From NCBI GenBank assembly GCA_003154855.1, contig PMEV01000070.1, positions 8,391 to 19,798 of the forward strand: a stretch of 11,408 nt of DNA, given 5' to 3'. Of this stretch, positions 5,455 to 11,408 are shown piece after piece. Source of the DNA: Bryobacterales bacterium. GTDB lineage: Bacteria; Acidobacteriota; Terriglobia; Bryobacterales; Bryobacteraceae. How positions within the stretch are numbered: the stretch's first letter is position 1; each line of letters starts with the position of its first letter. The notes under the pieces are model-generated. The model saw only the letters and a list, made by a program, of their open reading frames with translations. It was not told the DNA's origin and made no database searches. Position numbers and translations under genes: made by a program.

Positions 5455-7188
5455 ATGTTTGAAGGCCTCTTCCGTTCCTTTATTCCTCTGCATAATCCGA
5501 TCGGGTTCGGCGCGAGCGATTTCGTCGAACTCGCGGTGGCCGCGCTGCTGGTCGCTCTGGTGCTGGCCAGGAGCTGGATTGAGCCTCTCGCGCGGAAACT
5601 GGCGGTCAGGACGGGATGGGCGATGCTCAGCCTGGCCATTCTGCCCGTCGCGCTCCGGCTGGCGCTGCTTCCGATGCATCCAGTCCCGACGCCCAGCGGC
5701 GCCGACGATTTCAGCTACGTCCTGCTGGGCGACACGCTGGCCCACTTCCGCCTGGCGAATCCGGCGCATCCGCTGCGCCAGTTCTTCGAAGGGGTCTTCA
5801 CTCTGCAGGAGCCCACTTACAGTTCCATATACCCGCTCGGGCAGGGTATCGTCCTGGCCTTCGGGCAGTTGGTGTTCGGCCTTCCCTGGGCTGGCGTGGT
5901 TCTCTCGGTGGCGGCCATGTGCGCGCTCTGCTATTGGATGCTGCGGGCCTGGGTCTCACCGCTGTGGGCGCTGGTGGGAGGATTCCTCGCCGTGCTCCAA
6001 TTCGGCCCGCTATGCCAGTGGATGAACTGCTACTGGGGCGGCGCGGTGGCGGCTTGCTCGGGCTGCCTGGTGTTCGGGGCGCTGCCCAGGCTGCGCGCCA
6101 ACTGGAGGATCAGGGACGCCGCGCTGCTCGGCGCCGGCGTGGCTCTCCAATCCATAACACGCCCGTTCGAGTCGATTTTCCTGGTTCTGGGAGTGATCCT
6201 GTTCTTTCTTCCAGTGCTCCGCCGCCGCGACGAATGGCGCAGGCTTCTGCGGACCCTGGCCGTCGCGGCGCTTGCCGCATCGCCCGTCGTCCCCCTGATT
6301 CTGTTCCATAACAAGGCGGTCACTGGCAGTTGGACCACGCTTCCGTACATGCTCAGCCGCTATCAGTACGGCGTCCCCGCCACGTTCACGTTCCAGCCGA
6401 ATGCGGTTCCGCATCGGGCGCTGACTCCGGAACAGGAACAGGACTATCGCGCGCAGAGCACCATTCACGGGGAAGGGCCCGAAACCCTCGAGCGCCTCCT
6501 GGGCCGCCTCGGGAACAGCGTCCGCCACTATCGCTTCTTCTTTTTCCCAGCGCTCTACCTGGCGTTGCCCGCCTTCCTGGCGAGCCTCCGCCAGTACCGC
6601 TTCCTGTGGGTGCTTCTGTGCCTGCTGGGTTACGCACTGGGGACCAACTTCAATCCGTATTTCTACCCGTACTACATTGCGGCCGCCACGTGTTTGTTCG
6701 TGCTCGTGAGCGTGCAAGGCCTGGAGCGCCTGAGCGCCTGGAGAATCCGGGGTTCGGAGGCGGGCCGAATGGCAGCCGCGCTGATCCTTCTGCTGTGCGC
6801 TGGTCATTTCGGGCTATGGTATGGACTCCATCTGACCGGCAGCGAGGGGCTCCTGACGGGCCTGGGACGGTATGAGACCTGGGACTACATCGGCTGGGGC
6901 GATGCCGACGGGCGAATCCAGATCAACGACCGGCTGGCGCAGGCTCCCGGCAGGCAACTCGTGTTCGTGCGCTACTCGCCGCGGCACACTTTCCACACCT
7001 GGATTCAGAACGCGGCCGAGATCGACTACGCACCCGTGGTTTGGGCCCTCGACCTGGGCCCCATCGAGAACGAAAAGCTCCTCCGTTACTATCCCGACCG
7101 GTCCGCATGGCTGATCGAGCCGGACGCCTGGCCGCCGCGCCTGACCCGGTACCAAGCGGAAAGCCTCACTCTGGAGCAGGTGCGCTAG
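5455..7188 (+). CDS. Multi-spanning GT-C-type membrane glycosyltransferase, acceptor unknown
   Basis: 577 residues from the ATG at 5455 (595 in total including 18 more codons minus adjustments if the in-frame GTG at 5437 is used is not required: that start would add 6 residues). About 10-12 hydrophobic segments fill residues 22-455, starting with SDFVELAVAALLVALVLA (21-38). The acidic pair ADDFSY (83-88) sits in the first external loop after helix 2, as in ArnT/PMT-type enzymes; an aromatic loop (SIYPLGQG, 124-131) and WMNCYWGGA (189-197) follow. A soluble C-terminal part (about 460-577; QLVFVRYSPRHTFHTW, 501-516) likely faces the periplasm. By family, such proteins move a sugar from a polyprenyl-phosphate donor to lipid, glycan or protein. 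It is a single-gene unit. Similar proteins are, from memory, common in Acidobacteriota; specific function unknown. Confidence 0.75.
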   Translation: MFEGLFRSFIPLHNPIGFGASDFVELAVAALLVALVLARSWIEPLARKLAVRTGWAMLSLAILPVALRLALLPMHPVPTPSGADDFSYVLLGDTLAHFRLANPAHPLRQFFEGVFTLQEPTYSSIYPLGQGIVLAFGQLVFGLPWAGVVLSVAAMCALCYWMLRAWVSPLWALVGGFLAVLQFGPLCQWMNCYWGGAVAACSGCLVFGALPRLRANWRIRDAALLGAGVALQSITRPFESIFLVLGVILFFLPVLRRRDEWRRLLRTLAVAALAASPVVPLILFHNKAVTGSWTTLPYMLSRYQYGVPATFTFQPNAVPHRALTPEQEQDYRAQSTIHGEGPETLERLLGRLGNSVRHYRFFFFPALYLALPAFLASLRQYRFLWVLLCLLGYALGTNFNPYFYPYYIAAATCLFVLVSVQGLERLSAWRIRGSEAGRMAAALILLLCAGHFGLWYGLHLTGSEGLLTGLGRYETWDYIGWGDADGRIQINDRLAQAPGRQLVFVRYSPRHTFHTWIQNAAEIDYAPVVWALDLGPIENEKLLRYYPDRSAWLIEPDAWPPRLTRYQAESLTLEQVR

Positions 7189-7193
7189 CCCGC

Positions 7194-9023
7194 TTACCAG
7201 ATGTAGTCCTTGGCATCGCGGCGGCGTTCGTGACTGTCGAGCACATGGACCGCACGGATCTTCTTGAGCTTCTGCGGCGAAAGCTGGCCGATCGGAATGT
7301 ACATGATGTTTCGCCCGAAGCGCGAGGCGATGGAGCGGAACACCGAGCGCGGGGGTTTGGCGGCGATATAGGCGACGTGCCGGTAGATGGAGTAATCGAG
7401 GCCGGCCATCAGCAAGCGCTCCGGTTTTGTCTCGGCGAAGTCGTAGTCCGGGTCGTTCCAGACGTCGATCATGCGCCGCGGCGGCAGACTCATCAGGAAA
7501 CCGCCGTACTCGGCGCGCCCGATCCCCGGACCCACGATGTGTTCGAACGGGCTGGTCGAGTAGAACGCCATGTCGGATTCGTTCTGGTGCTCGCCCAGCC
7601 AGGTGGTGAGGTAGGTGTAGCGGTCCTCCGGGTCGGGATCGAAGATGACGATCACCGAGCCGACCTCGCCCGCGATTTTATCGAACTGCCGGACGTAGAT
7701 TTTGCCTTGGTGCCAGTTACGAATGGTCTCGCGCAGATCGATGCCGTCCAGCAGCGAGCTGGCGAAGGGCTCGCTGCGGCTGCGCTCCTCCGAGAGAATG
7801 CTCTTGGCCTTCTTCTTGAGGATGCGGCCGTAGTCCTCGATGACCAGGTCCTCGGGCGGGTACGAGCAGATGGCCTGGCCGTCAAACTCCCGGGCCCACT
7901 CGCCCTCGAGTTTCTCCTTCTTGCGCGGTTTGAGGCCCAGCGGCCGCAGGCGCTGCTTGGGGCGGGGAAGCCGGCGGCGCAAGCGGATCTTCTTCGTGTT
8001 GCGCCAGATCTCCTCGCTCGACAGGTTGACCGTCTCGATCTCGCATTCCGCCTTCTGCGCGGGATAGCGGTTCGCGGTTTGCCAGACTTCCCAGGCGTAG
8101 TTGTCGTCGACCACGGCGCGCGCGGCCACGGTGAGGTCGAACAGGCCGGCCGCCAGGTCGCCGTTCGTCAGCGCCAGATTGCGGGTGTAGCGGGCCATGA
8201 GTCTGCGCTGCCAATAGGCCACCTTTTCGCCGGCGTTGGCCAGGTAGGATTTCTCCGCCTCACGGAACACTTCGAGCTGCGCGCGGCGGCGGTCGGCCAG
8301 CTCCGGCGGATCGAGGGCGATGCGGAACTGCTCGTAGCGCTGCTGCAGGTACGGGTATTCGGTGGTGATCTCCGCCAGGCAATCGGGATGGGGATTTAAG
8401 AGTTCGACCTCGCGCCCGCGGCGGCGCCCGCGCGGCTCGGGTTGCGGCTCCTCCATGGCGTCCAGCACCGGGTCGAGCAGGTTCAGCGAAAGCACCACCA
8501 GCACCCGGGCCAGCGGGTCGGTCCCCTGGAGTTTCCAGGCGATGCCGGCGGCGTGCGCCGCAATCGCCTCCGAACGCGGCTGCGGATAGACCCGGTAGGC
8601 TTCGATGTACTTCTGGAGGCCGATGTGTCCCAGCGAGTAAGGGTCGGGAACCTGGTCCGGGACGTGCGGGCGCTCGCCCACGTCGGGATCGCAGAACAGC
8701 ACTTCGGCGCCGCTCTCGAGCGCCGTGCGGATGGCCTCGGTAAACGGATCGGCGGGCTCGATGGGCAGATAAACGCCGCGGCCCTCTTCCTTCTCGTCGG
8801 GATAAACCAGCACGCTGATTTGCGGCAGCCGCTCGAGGGCCCGCAGGTAGGCTTGCTCGAGCGTGACGGGCAACTCGACCGCCACCACTTGGGGCCGCTC
8901 CTCCCGAATCGCCCGGCGCACTTCGATCGCGAACTCAAGCCGTCCCGGCGCCACCGGAAGATAATGGAAACCGCCGCGGCGCAGGCTCCCCGGATCGGGG
9001 AACGATTCGTCCAGGCCGGGCAT
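7194..9023 (-). CDS. TraB/PrgY-like N-terminal protein paired with MoxR ATPase, C-terminal half unknown
   Basis: 609 residues, no signal peptide or membrane helix. Residues 18-115 (FHYLPVAPGRLEFAIEVRRA, then ERPQVVAVELP at 42-52 and a second strand pattern GAEVLFCDPD at 105-114) resemble the start of TraB/PrgY and related DUF5682-type domains, although the usual early His is not evident. Residues 195-375 are helical, Arg/Lys-rich and end in a very basic stretch (IRLRRRLPRPKQRLRP, 346-361). The rest (390-609) is compact and rich in motifs I cannot place: DGIDLRETIRNWHQGKIY (426-443), VIVIFDPDPED (457-467), GEHQNESDMAFYS (477-489), HIVGPGIGRAEYGGFLMS (495-512), IPIGQLSPQKLKKIR (576-590). The start ATG is 3 bp after the MoxR stop, with GAGGG 8 bases upstream. 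MoxR ATPases usually serve VWA-domain partners; none is seen here, so this protein is the likely client or effector. Confidence 0.8.
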   Translation of the reverse strand: MPGLDESFPDPGSLRRGGFHYLPVAPGRLEFAIEVRRAIREERPQVVAVELPVTLEQAYLRALERLPQISVLVYPDEKEEGRGVYLPIEPADPFTEAIRTALESGAEVLFCDPDVGERPHVPDQVPDPYSLGHIGLQKYIEAYRVYPQPRSEAIAAHAAGIAWKLQGTDPLARVLVVLSLNLLDPVLDAMEEPQPEPRGRRRGREVELLNPHPDCLAEITTEYPYLQQRYEQFRIALDPPELADRRRAQLEVFREAEKSYLANAGEKVAYWQRRLMARYTRNLALTNGDLAAGLFDLTVAARAVVDDNYAWEVWQTANRYPAQKAECEIETVNLSSEEIWRNTKKIRLRRRLPRPKQRLRPLGLKPRKKEKLEGEWAREFDGQAICSYPPEDLVIEDYGRILKKKAKSILSEERSRSEPFASSLLDGIDLRETIRNWHQGKIYVRQFDKIAGEVGSVIVIFDPDPEDRYTYLTTWLGEHQNESDMAFYSTSPFEHIVGPGIGRAEYGGFLMSLPPRRMIDVWNDPDYDFAETKPERLLMAGLDYSIYRHVAYIAAKPPRSVFRSIASRFGRNIMYIPIGQLSPQKLKKIRAVHVLDSHERRRDAKDYIW

Positions 9024-9026
9024 AGG

Positions 9027-9854
9027 TCATGCCCTCGGGAAATAGCGCAACGCCTCTTCTCCCAGCGTTTCCAGGATCGAGAGTTCCAGGGACTGCGCTT
9101 CCTGCACCGCGTCGGTGGCCAAGTTCTTCAGCTTCATCGCGAAGCGCGCGATGTTGATGCCGTCGCGGACGGTGTAGCGCTCGTCGGCGCTGTGGGCCTG
9201 CTGGAGGAAGTCCGTCACGTATTGCAGGATGCGTTCCTCGCCGAAGGGCAGGTTCTCTTTGAGGATCTGGTATTCCTCGTCGCGCTCGGGGAAATCGATC
9301 AGGATCTGCGGCTGGAGGCGGGAGTGTATGTACTCGGGCAGATCGAAGGTCGAGGCGTCGTCGTTCATGGTGGCCACCAGCCGGAAATGGGGATGGGCCT
9401 TGATCTTGATGCCGGCCACCACGCTCTCGACATAACGACGGGTATCGAGCAGCGGGGCCAGGCTGGCCCAACTCTTCTCGCTCATGCGGTTGCCTTCGTC
9501 GAGGATGGCCACGCCGCCGCGCAGCATGGCGCTGAGCAGCGGGCTGGCGACGTAGCGCAGCCTGGCCTCGCCCTCGATCACCGGCTGCACGATCAGGTCC
9601 TCGGGCCGCGTGTCCACGGTGGCCTGCATGATGTAGGCCTCGCGCCCCAGCCGTTTGGCCGCCGCGTAAGCCAGCGTGGTCTTGCCGACGCCGGGCTTGC
9701 CGATCAGGCGCGGGTTCATGGGCAGGTCTTGCGCATCGATCACCAGCCACGCCGCCAAAAGCTGGCGCATGACCTCCTCCTGCCCCACCCAATGCACGGG
9801 GATCTCGTCGGGATGGGACAGATGCAGCGGAACGCCATCGATCTCTACGATCAC
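9027..9854 (-). CDS. MoxR-family AAA+ ATPase
   Basis: 275 residues from GTG at 9854. Motifs in order: Walker A GKPGVGKTT (52-60), Walker B VAILDEGNRM (115-124), sensor 1 region VATMNDD (160-166) and the arginine-finger region HSRLQP (177-182). The sequence between Walker A and B (QATVDTRPEDLIVQPVIEG) is typical of MoxR proteins, which bind a substrate in a helical insert and remodel or activate partner proteins in the cytoplasm. The C-terminal helical lid spans about 200-265. The start choice is judged: TTG at 9881 gives 9 more residues, but TACAAT lies exactly 6 bases before the GTG at 9854, which would make that GTG the first codon of a leaderless message. It forms an operon with the 609-residue protein (3-bp gap) and is divergent from the cupin gene. 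Family assignment is secure; the process it serves is not. Confidence 0.9.
   Translation of the reverse strand: MIVEIDGVPLHLSHPDEIPVHWVGQEEVMRQLLAAWLVIDAQDLPMNPRLIGKPGVGKTTLAYAAAKRLGREAYIMQATVDTRPEDLIVQPVIEGEARLRYVASPLLSAMLRGGVAILDEGNRMSEKSWASLAPLLDTRRYVESVVAGIKIKAHPHFRLVATMNDDASTFDLPEYIHSRLQPQILIDFPERDEEYQILKENLPFGEERILQYVTDFLQQAHSADERYTVRDGINIARFAMKLKNLATDAVQEAQSLELSILETLGEEALRYFPRA
9032..9036 (-). promoter_or_regulatory. Ribosome binding site GAGGG of the TraB-like gene
   Basis: On the minus strand GAGGG lies 8 bases before the ATG at 9023, inside the last codons of the MoxR gene. It supports internal translation within a two-gene message. Confidence 0.6.
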
Positions 9855-9860
9855 AGAGCT

Positions 9861-9866
9861 ATTGTA
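9861..9866 (-). promoter_or_regulatory. -10-like element (TACAAT) of the MoxR operon
   Basis: On the minus strand TACAAT (5 of 6 bases of the consensus) ends 6 bases before GTG 9854. No good -35 is visible. The position predicts transcription starting at the first base of the start codon. Confidence 0.45.
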
Positions 9867-9903
9867 CAGATTGCCGGCCAAGGGTGGGGCCGGCGGCCAG
9901 GTG

Positions 9904-9909
9904 TATACT
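9904..9909 (+). promoter_or_regulatory. -10-like element (TATACT) of the cupin gene
   Basis: TATACT (5 of 6 consensus bases) ends exactly 6 bases before the GTG at 9916, with no Shine-Dalgarno between. The expected -35 position (about 9881-9886, AGGGTG) is poor and overlaps the upstream region of the divergent MoxR promoter. Confidence 0.5.
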
Positions 9910-9915
9910 TCAGGC

Positions 9916-10329
9916 GTGACCTACTCGCGTAGAGAACTGGCCCTGCTCGTTCCCGCCCTGGCGGCCGCCGCGCCGGCCAGCGCGCCCCTGGCATCCCACG
10001 CCTACCGGTTCGAGGACCTGCCGGTTCGCTTGAGTGGCCCGGCCAGCCAGCGCCGGGTCCTGGAAGGCGAAACGCGCACCGGCTTCGCTCTCGAGTTGCA
10101 CGAATCCGAAATCCCCGCGGGCGAGGCCCCGCATCCACCGCATCGCCACGTGCATGACGAGGTGGTCCTGATCCTGGAGGGAACCGTCGAAGTCACCATC
10201 GCCGGAAGCGCCGCCAGGCTGGGTCCGGGCTCGGTGGCCTTTTTTGCCTCCAACGACGAACACGGCCTGCGCAACGCCGGCGCCACCCCCGCCCGCTACT
10301 TCGTCGTGGCCCTGGGGCGGGATTCGTAG
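9916..10329 (+). CDS. Cupin domain protein with twin-arginine signal
   Basis: 137 residues. The N terminus MTYSRRELALLVPALAAAAP carries an S-R-R-x-L motif followed by a short hydrophobic run and an Ala-rich cleavage-like region (ASA, 21-23), fitting Tat export. The single cupin barrel spans about 40-135. Motif 1 is G-x5/6-HRHVHDE-x6-G (H76, H78, H80, E82, G89); motif 2 is G-x10-H-x3-N (G105, H116, N120). These residues would bind one metal ion. Small cupins of this kind include isomerases, dioxygenases and sugar- or ligand-binding proteins; the substrate cannot be told. The frame is open far upstream, but the upstream part lies antisense to the MoxR gene. GTG 9916 is chosen because the Tat signal begins there and TATACT sits 6 bases before it. 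It is divergent from the MoxR operon, with 61 bp between starts. Confidence 0.8.
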   Translation: MTYSRRELALLVPALAAAAPASAPLASHAYRFEDLPVRLSGPASQRRVLEGETRTGFALELHESEIPAGEAPHPPHRHVHDEVVLILEGTVEVTIAGSAARLGPGSVAFFASNDEHGLRNAGATPARYFVVALGRDS

Positions 10330-10569
10330 CGGCTGCGAGTTGCGCCGTCGGGCCTCGCGAAATGTCCCAAGCCATCGCGTGCGCAGTTGAGTGGCTGGGG
10401 ACTTCACCGGGGGTAATCTCCCATAACAGCGTTATTGCGTTAAGTCGAATGGCGGCGGCATGACTGCTCGTGAGGCAAACATCATGGCCATCCAGGTCAA
10501 GCCTCGACTCGAAGACCCGTTCGACGGTCCGTCAGATCTCATCGTGTCCCCGTGCCCACTGCTTAAAGG
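10330..10569. other. Intergenic stretch after the cupin gene
   Basis: 240 bp between the convergent cupin and 143-residue genes. No convincing gene or canonical terminator. A short imperfect palindrome, ATAAC-AGC-GTTAT (10423-10435), is visible. A 40-codon ATG frame from 10460 to 10582 runs into the end of the opposite gene and has no supporting signal. Confidence 0.4.
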
Positions 10570-11001
10570 TCAATCTGCCTGACGCACCACGCCAGCGGTC
10601 GACATTGGACTGTTCTGTCCCGCGCTGGCTGTGCTATTCGAAGTCGCCGGCTCTGCCACATAATCCAGCGCTTTGCTCAGAATGGACTGGGAAATGAAAT
10701 CGGTGCCGTCACGGTTTTCCGCGTTCCCGATTCCCTCAATGTAAGATGCCGTGACGGGCCCCTGCAGGTGCCCCGTGTATCTGTCCAGCGCGATTTCCGT
10801 CGCCAGCATGTTGATTTGGCCATTCGGCAAATCAACGCCTCCCTCCGCGGCGGTGACCAGCGACTTATCCTGCGACGTAAGCTCGTCGTCAATAACGCAT
10901 ACGCTGTTCTGACCTCTCGCCAGAGTCGGCGTCCTGCCGGACGCGGCCATCTGTAAACTGCTGAAGTATGGTGAATAGCCACTGATGCCGCTAGTTGTCA
11001 T
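10570..11001 (-). CDS. Hypothetical protein of 143 residues, family not recognised
   Basis: No family recognised. The N-terminal 25 residues (MTTSGISGYSPYFSSLQMAA) are polar with scattered aromatics and resemble neither a Sec signal nor a membrane helix. A compact acidic core follows (about 34-95): VCVIDDELTSQDKSLVTAAE (34-53), then INMLATEIALDRYTG (63-77) and VTASYIEGIG (83-92). The C terminus is Ser/Thr/Ala-rich and probably disordered. The start is ATG 11001, with GAAGGA 9 bases and AAGG 4 bases upstream; the frame stays open to 11274, but the extra part overlaps hicA in another frame and looks non-coding. GC of a sampled 60-base line is about 53%, well below the core genes, suggesting acquired DNA. 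It lies 172 bp downstream of hicA on the same strand; shared transcription is possible. Confidence 0.6.
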   Translation of the reverse strand: MTTSGISGYSPYFSSLQMAASGRTPTLARGQNSVCVIDDELTSQDKSLVTAAEGGVDLPNGQINMLATEIALDRYTGHLQGPVTASYIEGIGNAENRDGTDFISQSILSKALDYVAEPATSNSTASAGQNSPMSTAGVVRQAD

Positions 11002-11051
11002 GACGCCTTGTCCTTCATTCAGCTTCTTCCATCGAGATGCGTGCAAGCGAT

Positions 11052-11065
11052 GGGCCACTTGGCCC
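11052..11065. repeat. 14-bp palindrome between hicA and the 143-residue gene
   Basis: GGGCCA-CT-TGGCCC is a perfect inverted repeat with a 2-base centre. On the plus strand it is followed by TTGTT, but no gene is known to end there. On the minus strand it lies 50 bp before the start of the 143-residue gene, where it could be an operator or leader hairpin. Confidence 0.35.
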
Positions 11066-11173
11066 TTGTTATGGCTCACCAACTGAGGAGGTGCAGCGCA
11101 GAGAGAGGCGAGCTTTTGCCAGGAAGCCGACAAAACTCTGCCCCAAGCCAGCCGAGCCGGCCCCGTCCCGCCA

Positions 11174-11344
11174 TCATGAAGCTTGAGGACGGAGAATACT
11201 CTGCAGCGTGCCCGCCACCAGGTTGCGATGCATGGGCACCTTGACGCGCCGAGTCCCTCGGGCGAGGCGAACACGAGAACCAGTCTGTCTGGTGATCGGA
11301 AAGCCCAACCGCTCCAGGGCGCTGAGCGCTTGGGCTTCCGACAT
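11174..11344 (-). CDS. hicA: HicA-family toxin, apparently lacking the catalytic histidine
   Basis: 56 residues, basic. The sequence ALERLGFPITRQTGSRVRLA (9-28), then VKVPMHRNLVAGTLQSILRP (34-53), matches the HicA/YcfA double-stranded-RNA-binding-like fold: helix, two strands, P-x-H turn, then GTL-x-x-IL helix. HicA toxins are ribosome-dependent mRNA interferases whose catalytic His sits in a GSH motif; here the motif reads G22-S23-R24, so the key residue seems lost. The protein also ends soon after the IL helix, whereas many family members continue for 10-20 residues. It could be an inactive relic or a binding-only variant. The start ATG 11344 is 14 bp after the hicB stop and lacks a clear Shine-Dalgarno. 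Family call rests on motif recall only. Confidence 0.65.
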   Translation of the reverse strand: MSEAQALSALERLGFPITRQTGSRVRLARGTRRVKVPMHRNLVAGTLQSILRPQAS

Positions 11345-11358
11345 GGCCCGGGGTTACT

Positions 11359-11408
11359 TCACGCCTGACCCAGGATAGGATCGCTGACGAAGTGCAAGCG
11401 AATTCGAC
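11359..11408 (-). CDS. hicB: HicB-family antitoxin, C-terminal end only
   Basis: Only the last 15 codons are inside the window; the rest lies beyond the right edge. The peptide RIRLHFVSDPILGQA resembles the conserved end (IRLHFV followed by a short hydrophobic tail) of the small HicB-like antitoxins that precede HicA/YcfA toxins. The frame ends 14 bp before the hicA start on the same strand, as expected for a hicBA operon. HicB would bind and block HicA and repress the operon. The short length makes this a moderate-confidence call; it depends partly on the neighbouring hicA. Confidence 0.5.
   Translation of the reverse strand, partial: RIRLHFVSDPILGQA

Noticed and set aside
5127..5639. Minus-strand frame of 170 codons across the gap before the second GT-C gene
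   Set aside because: Half of it lies antisense to the GT-C gene, the product looks random and there is no ribosome binding site.
7041..9932. Two plus-strand frames of 452 and 496 codons opposite the TraB-like and MoxR genes
   Set aside because: They are antisense shadows produced by GC-rich codons; the minus-strand products have clear motifs such as Walker A and B, while the plus-strand products do not.
10460..10582. Plus-strand ATG frame of 40 codons after the cupin gene
   Set aside because: No Shine-Dalgarno, no recognised product, and it runs into the end of the opposite 143-residue gene.
11083..11185. Plus-strand GAGGAGGTG resembling a strong ribosome binding site
   Set aside because: No ATG follows at a suitable distance; the short GTG frame gives a basic, low-complexity peptide opposite hicA.

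Overview
The window looks like chromosomal DNA from a high-GC Gram-negative bacterium. Short samples I counted by hand run near 68% GC in the core genes. The style of several proteins fits Acidobacteriota of the Solibacter/Bryobacter kind: the large GT-C membrane protein, the twin-arginine cupin that opens with a 'SRREL' motif, and the frequent GTG starts. That assignment is an inference from protein style; no rRNA or other marker gene is present.

Layout. (1) 1-2828, minus strand: a tightly packed four-gene glycosylation cassette. It reads, in transcription order, a rhamnosyltransferase-like GT2, a dolichyl-phosphate-mannose-synthase-like GT2 (ATGA overlap), a small DUF2304 membrane protein, and a GT-C membrane glycosyltransferase of the TMTC/PMT type that runs off the left edge. 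The order suggests that a polyprenyl-phosphate sugar is made at the cytoplasmic face and used by the GT-C enzyme at the outer face. (2) 2891-4177, plus strand, divergent: an HDOD signalling protein with an apparent degenerate HD domain at its N terminus. (3) 4178-5454: a lower-GC, gene-poor insert-like stretch holding one orphan gene (4510-5085) with an R-x4-H motif typical of HEPN proteins, its own promoter, and a possible 55-codon ORF in front. (4) 5455-7188, plus: a second GT-C-type multi-spanning membrane protein, ending 5 bp from the convergent stop of the next unit. (5) 7194-9854, minus: a two-gene unit made of a MoxR-family AAA+ ATPase followed by a 609-residue protein whose N-terminal part resembles TraB/PrgY-type domains and whose C-terminal half I do not recognise. 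This is the most likely undescribed system in the window. (6) 9916-10329, plus: a short Tat-signal cupin divergent from the ATPase. (7) 10330-11408: lower-GC accessory DNA, with a 143-residue protein of unknown function and, at the right edge, a minus-strand hicB (3' end only) and hicA toxin-antitoxin pair. The toxin has Arg where the catalytic His is expected.

A theme that crosses these units is the start signal. Four genes at the head of transcription units (GT2, the second GT-C, MoxR, cupin) carry a TANNNT -10-like hexamer 5-6 bases before a GTG or TTG codon and have no convincing Shine-Dalgarno. Genes inside operons (DUF2304, the TraB-like gene) have a clear GGAGG/GAGGG. This points to leaderless transcripts for operon heads. 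No tRNA, rRNA, CRISPR array or insertion sequence was seen.
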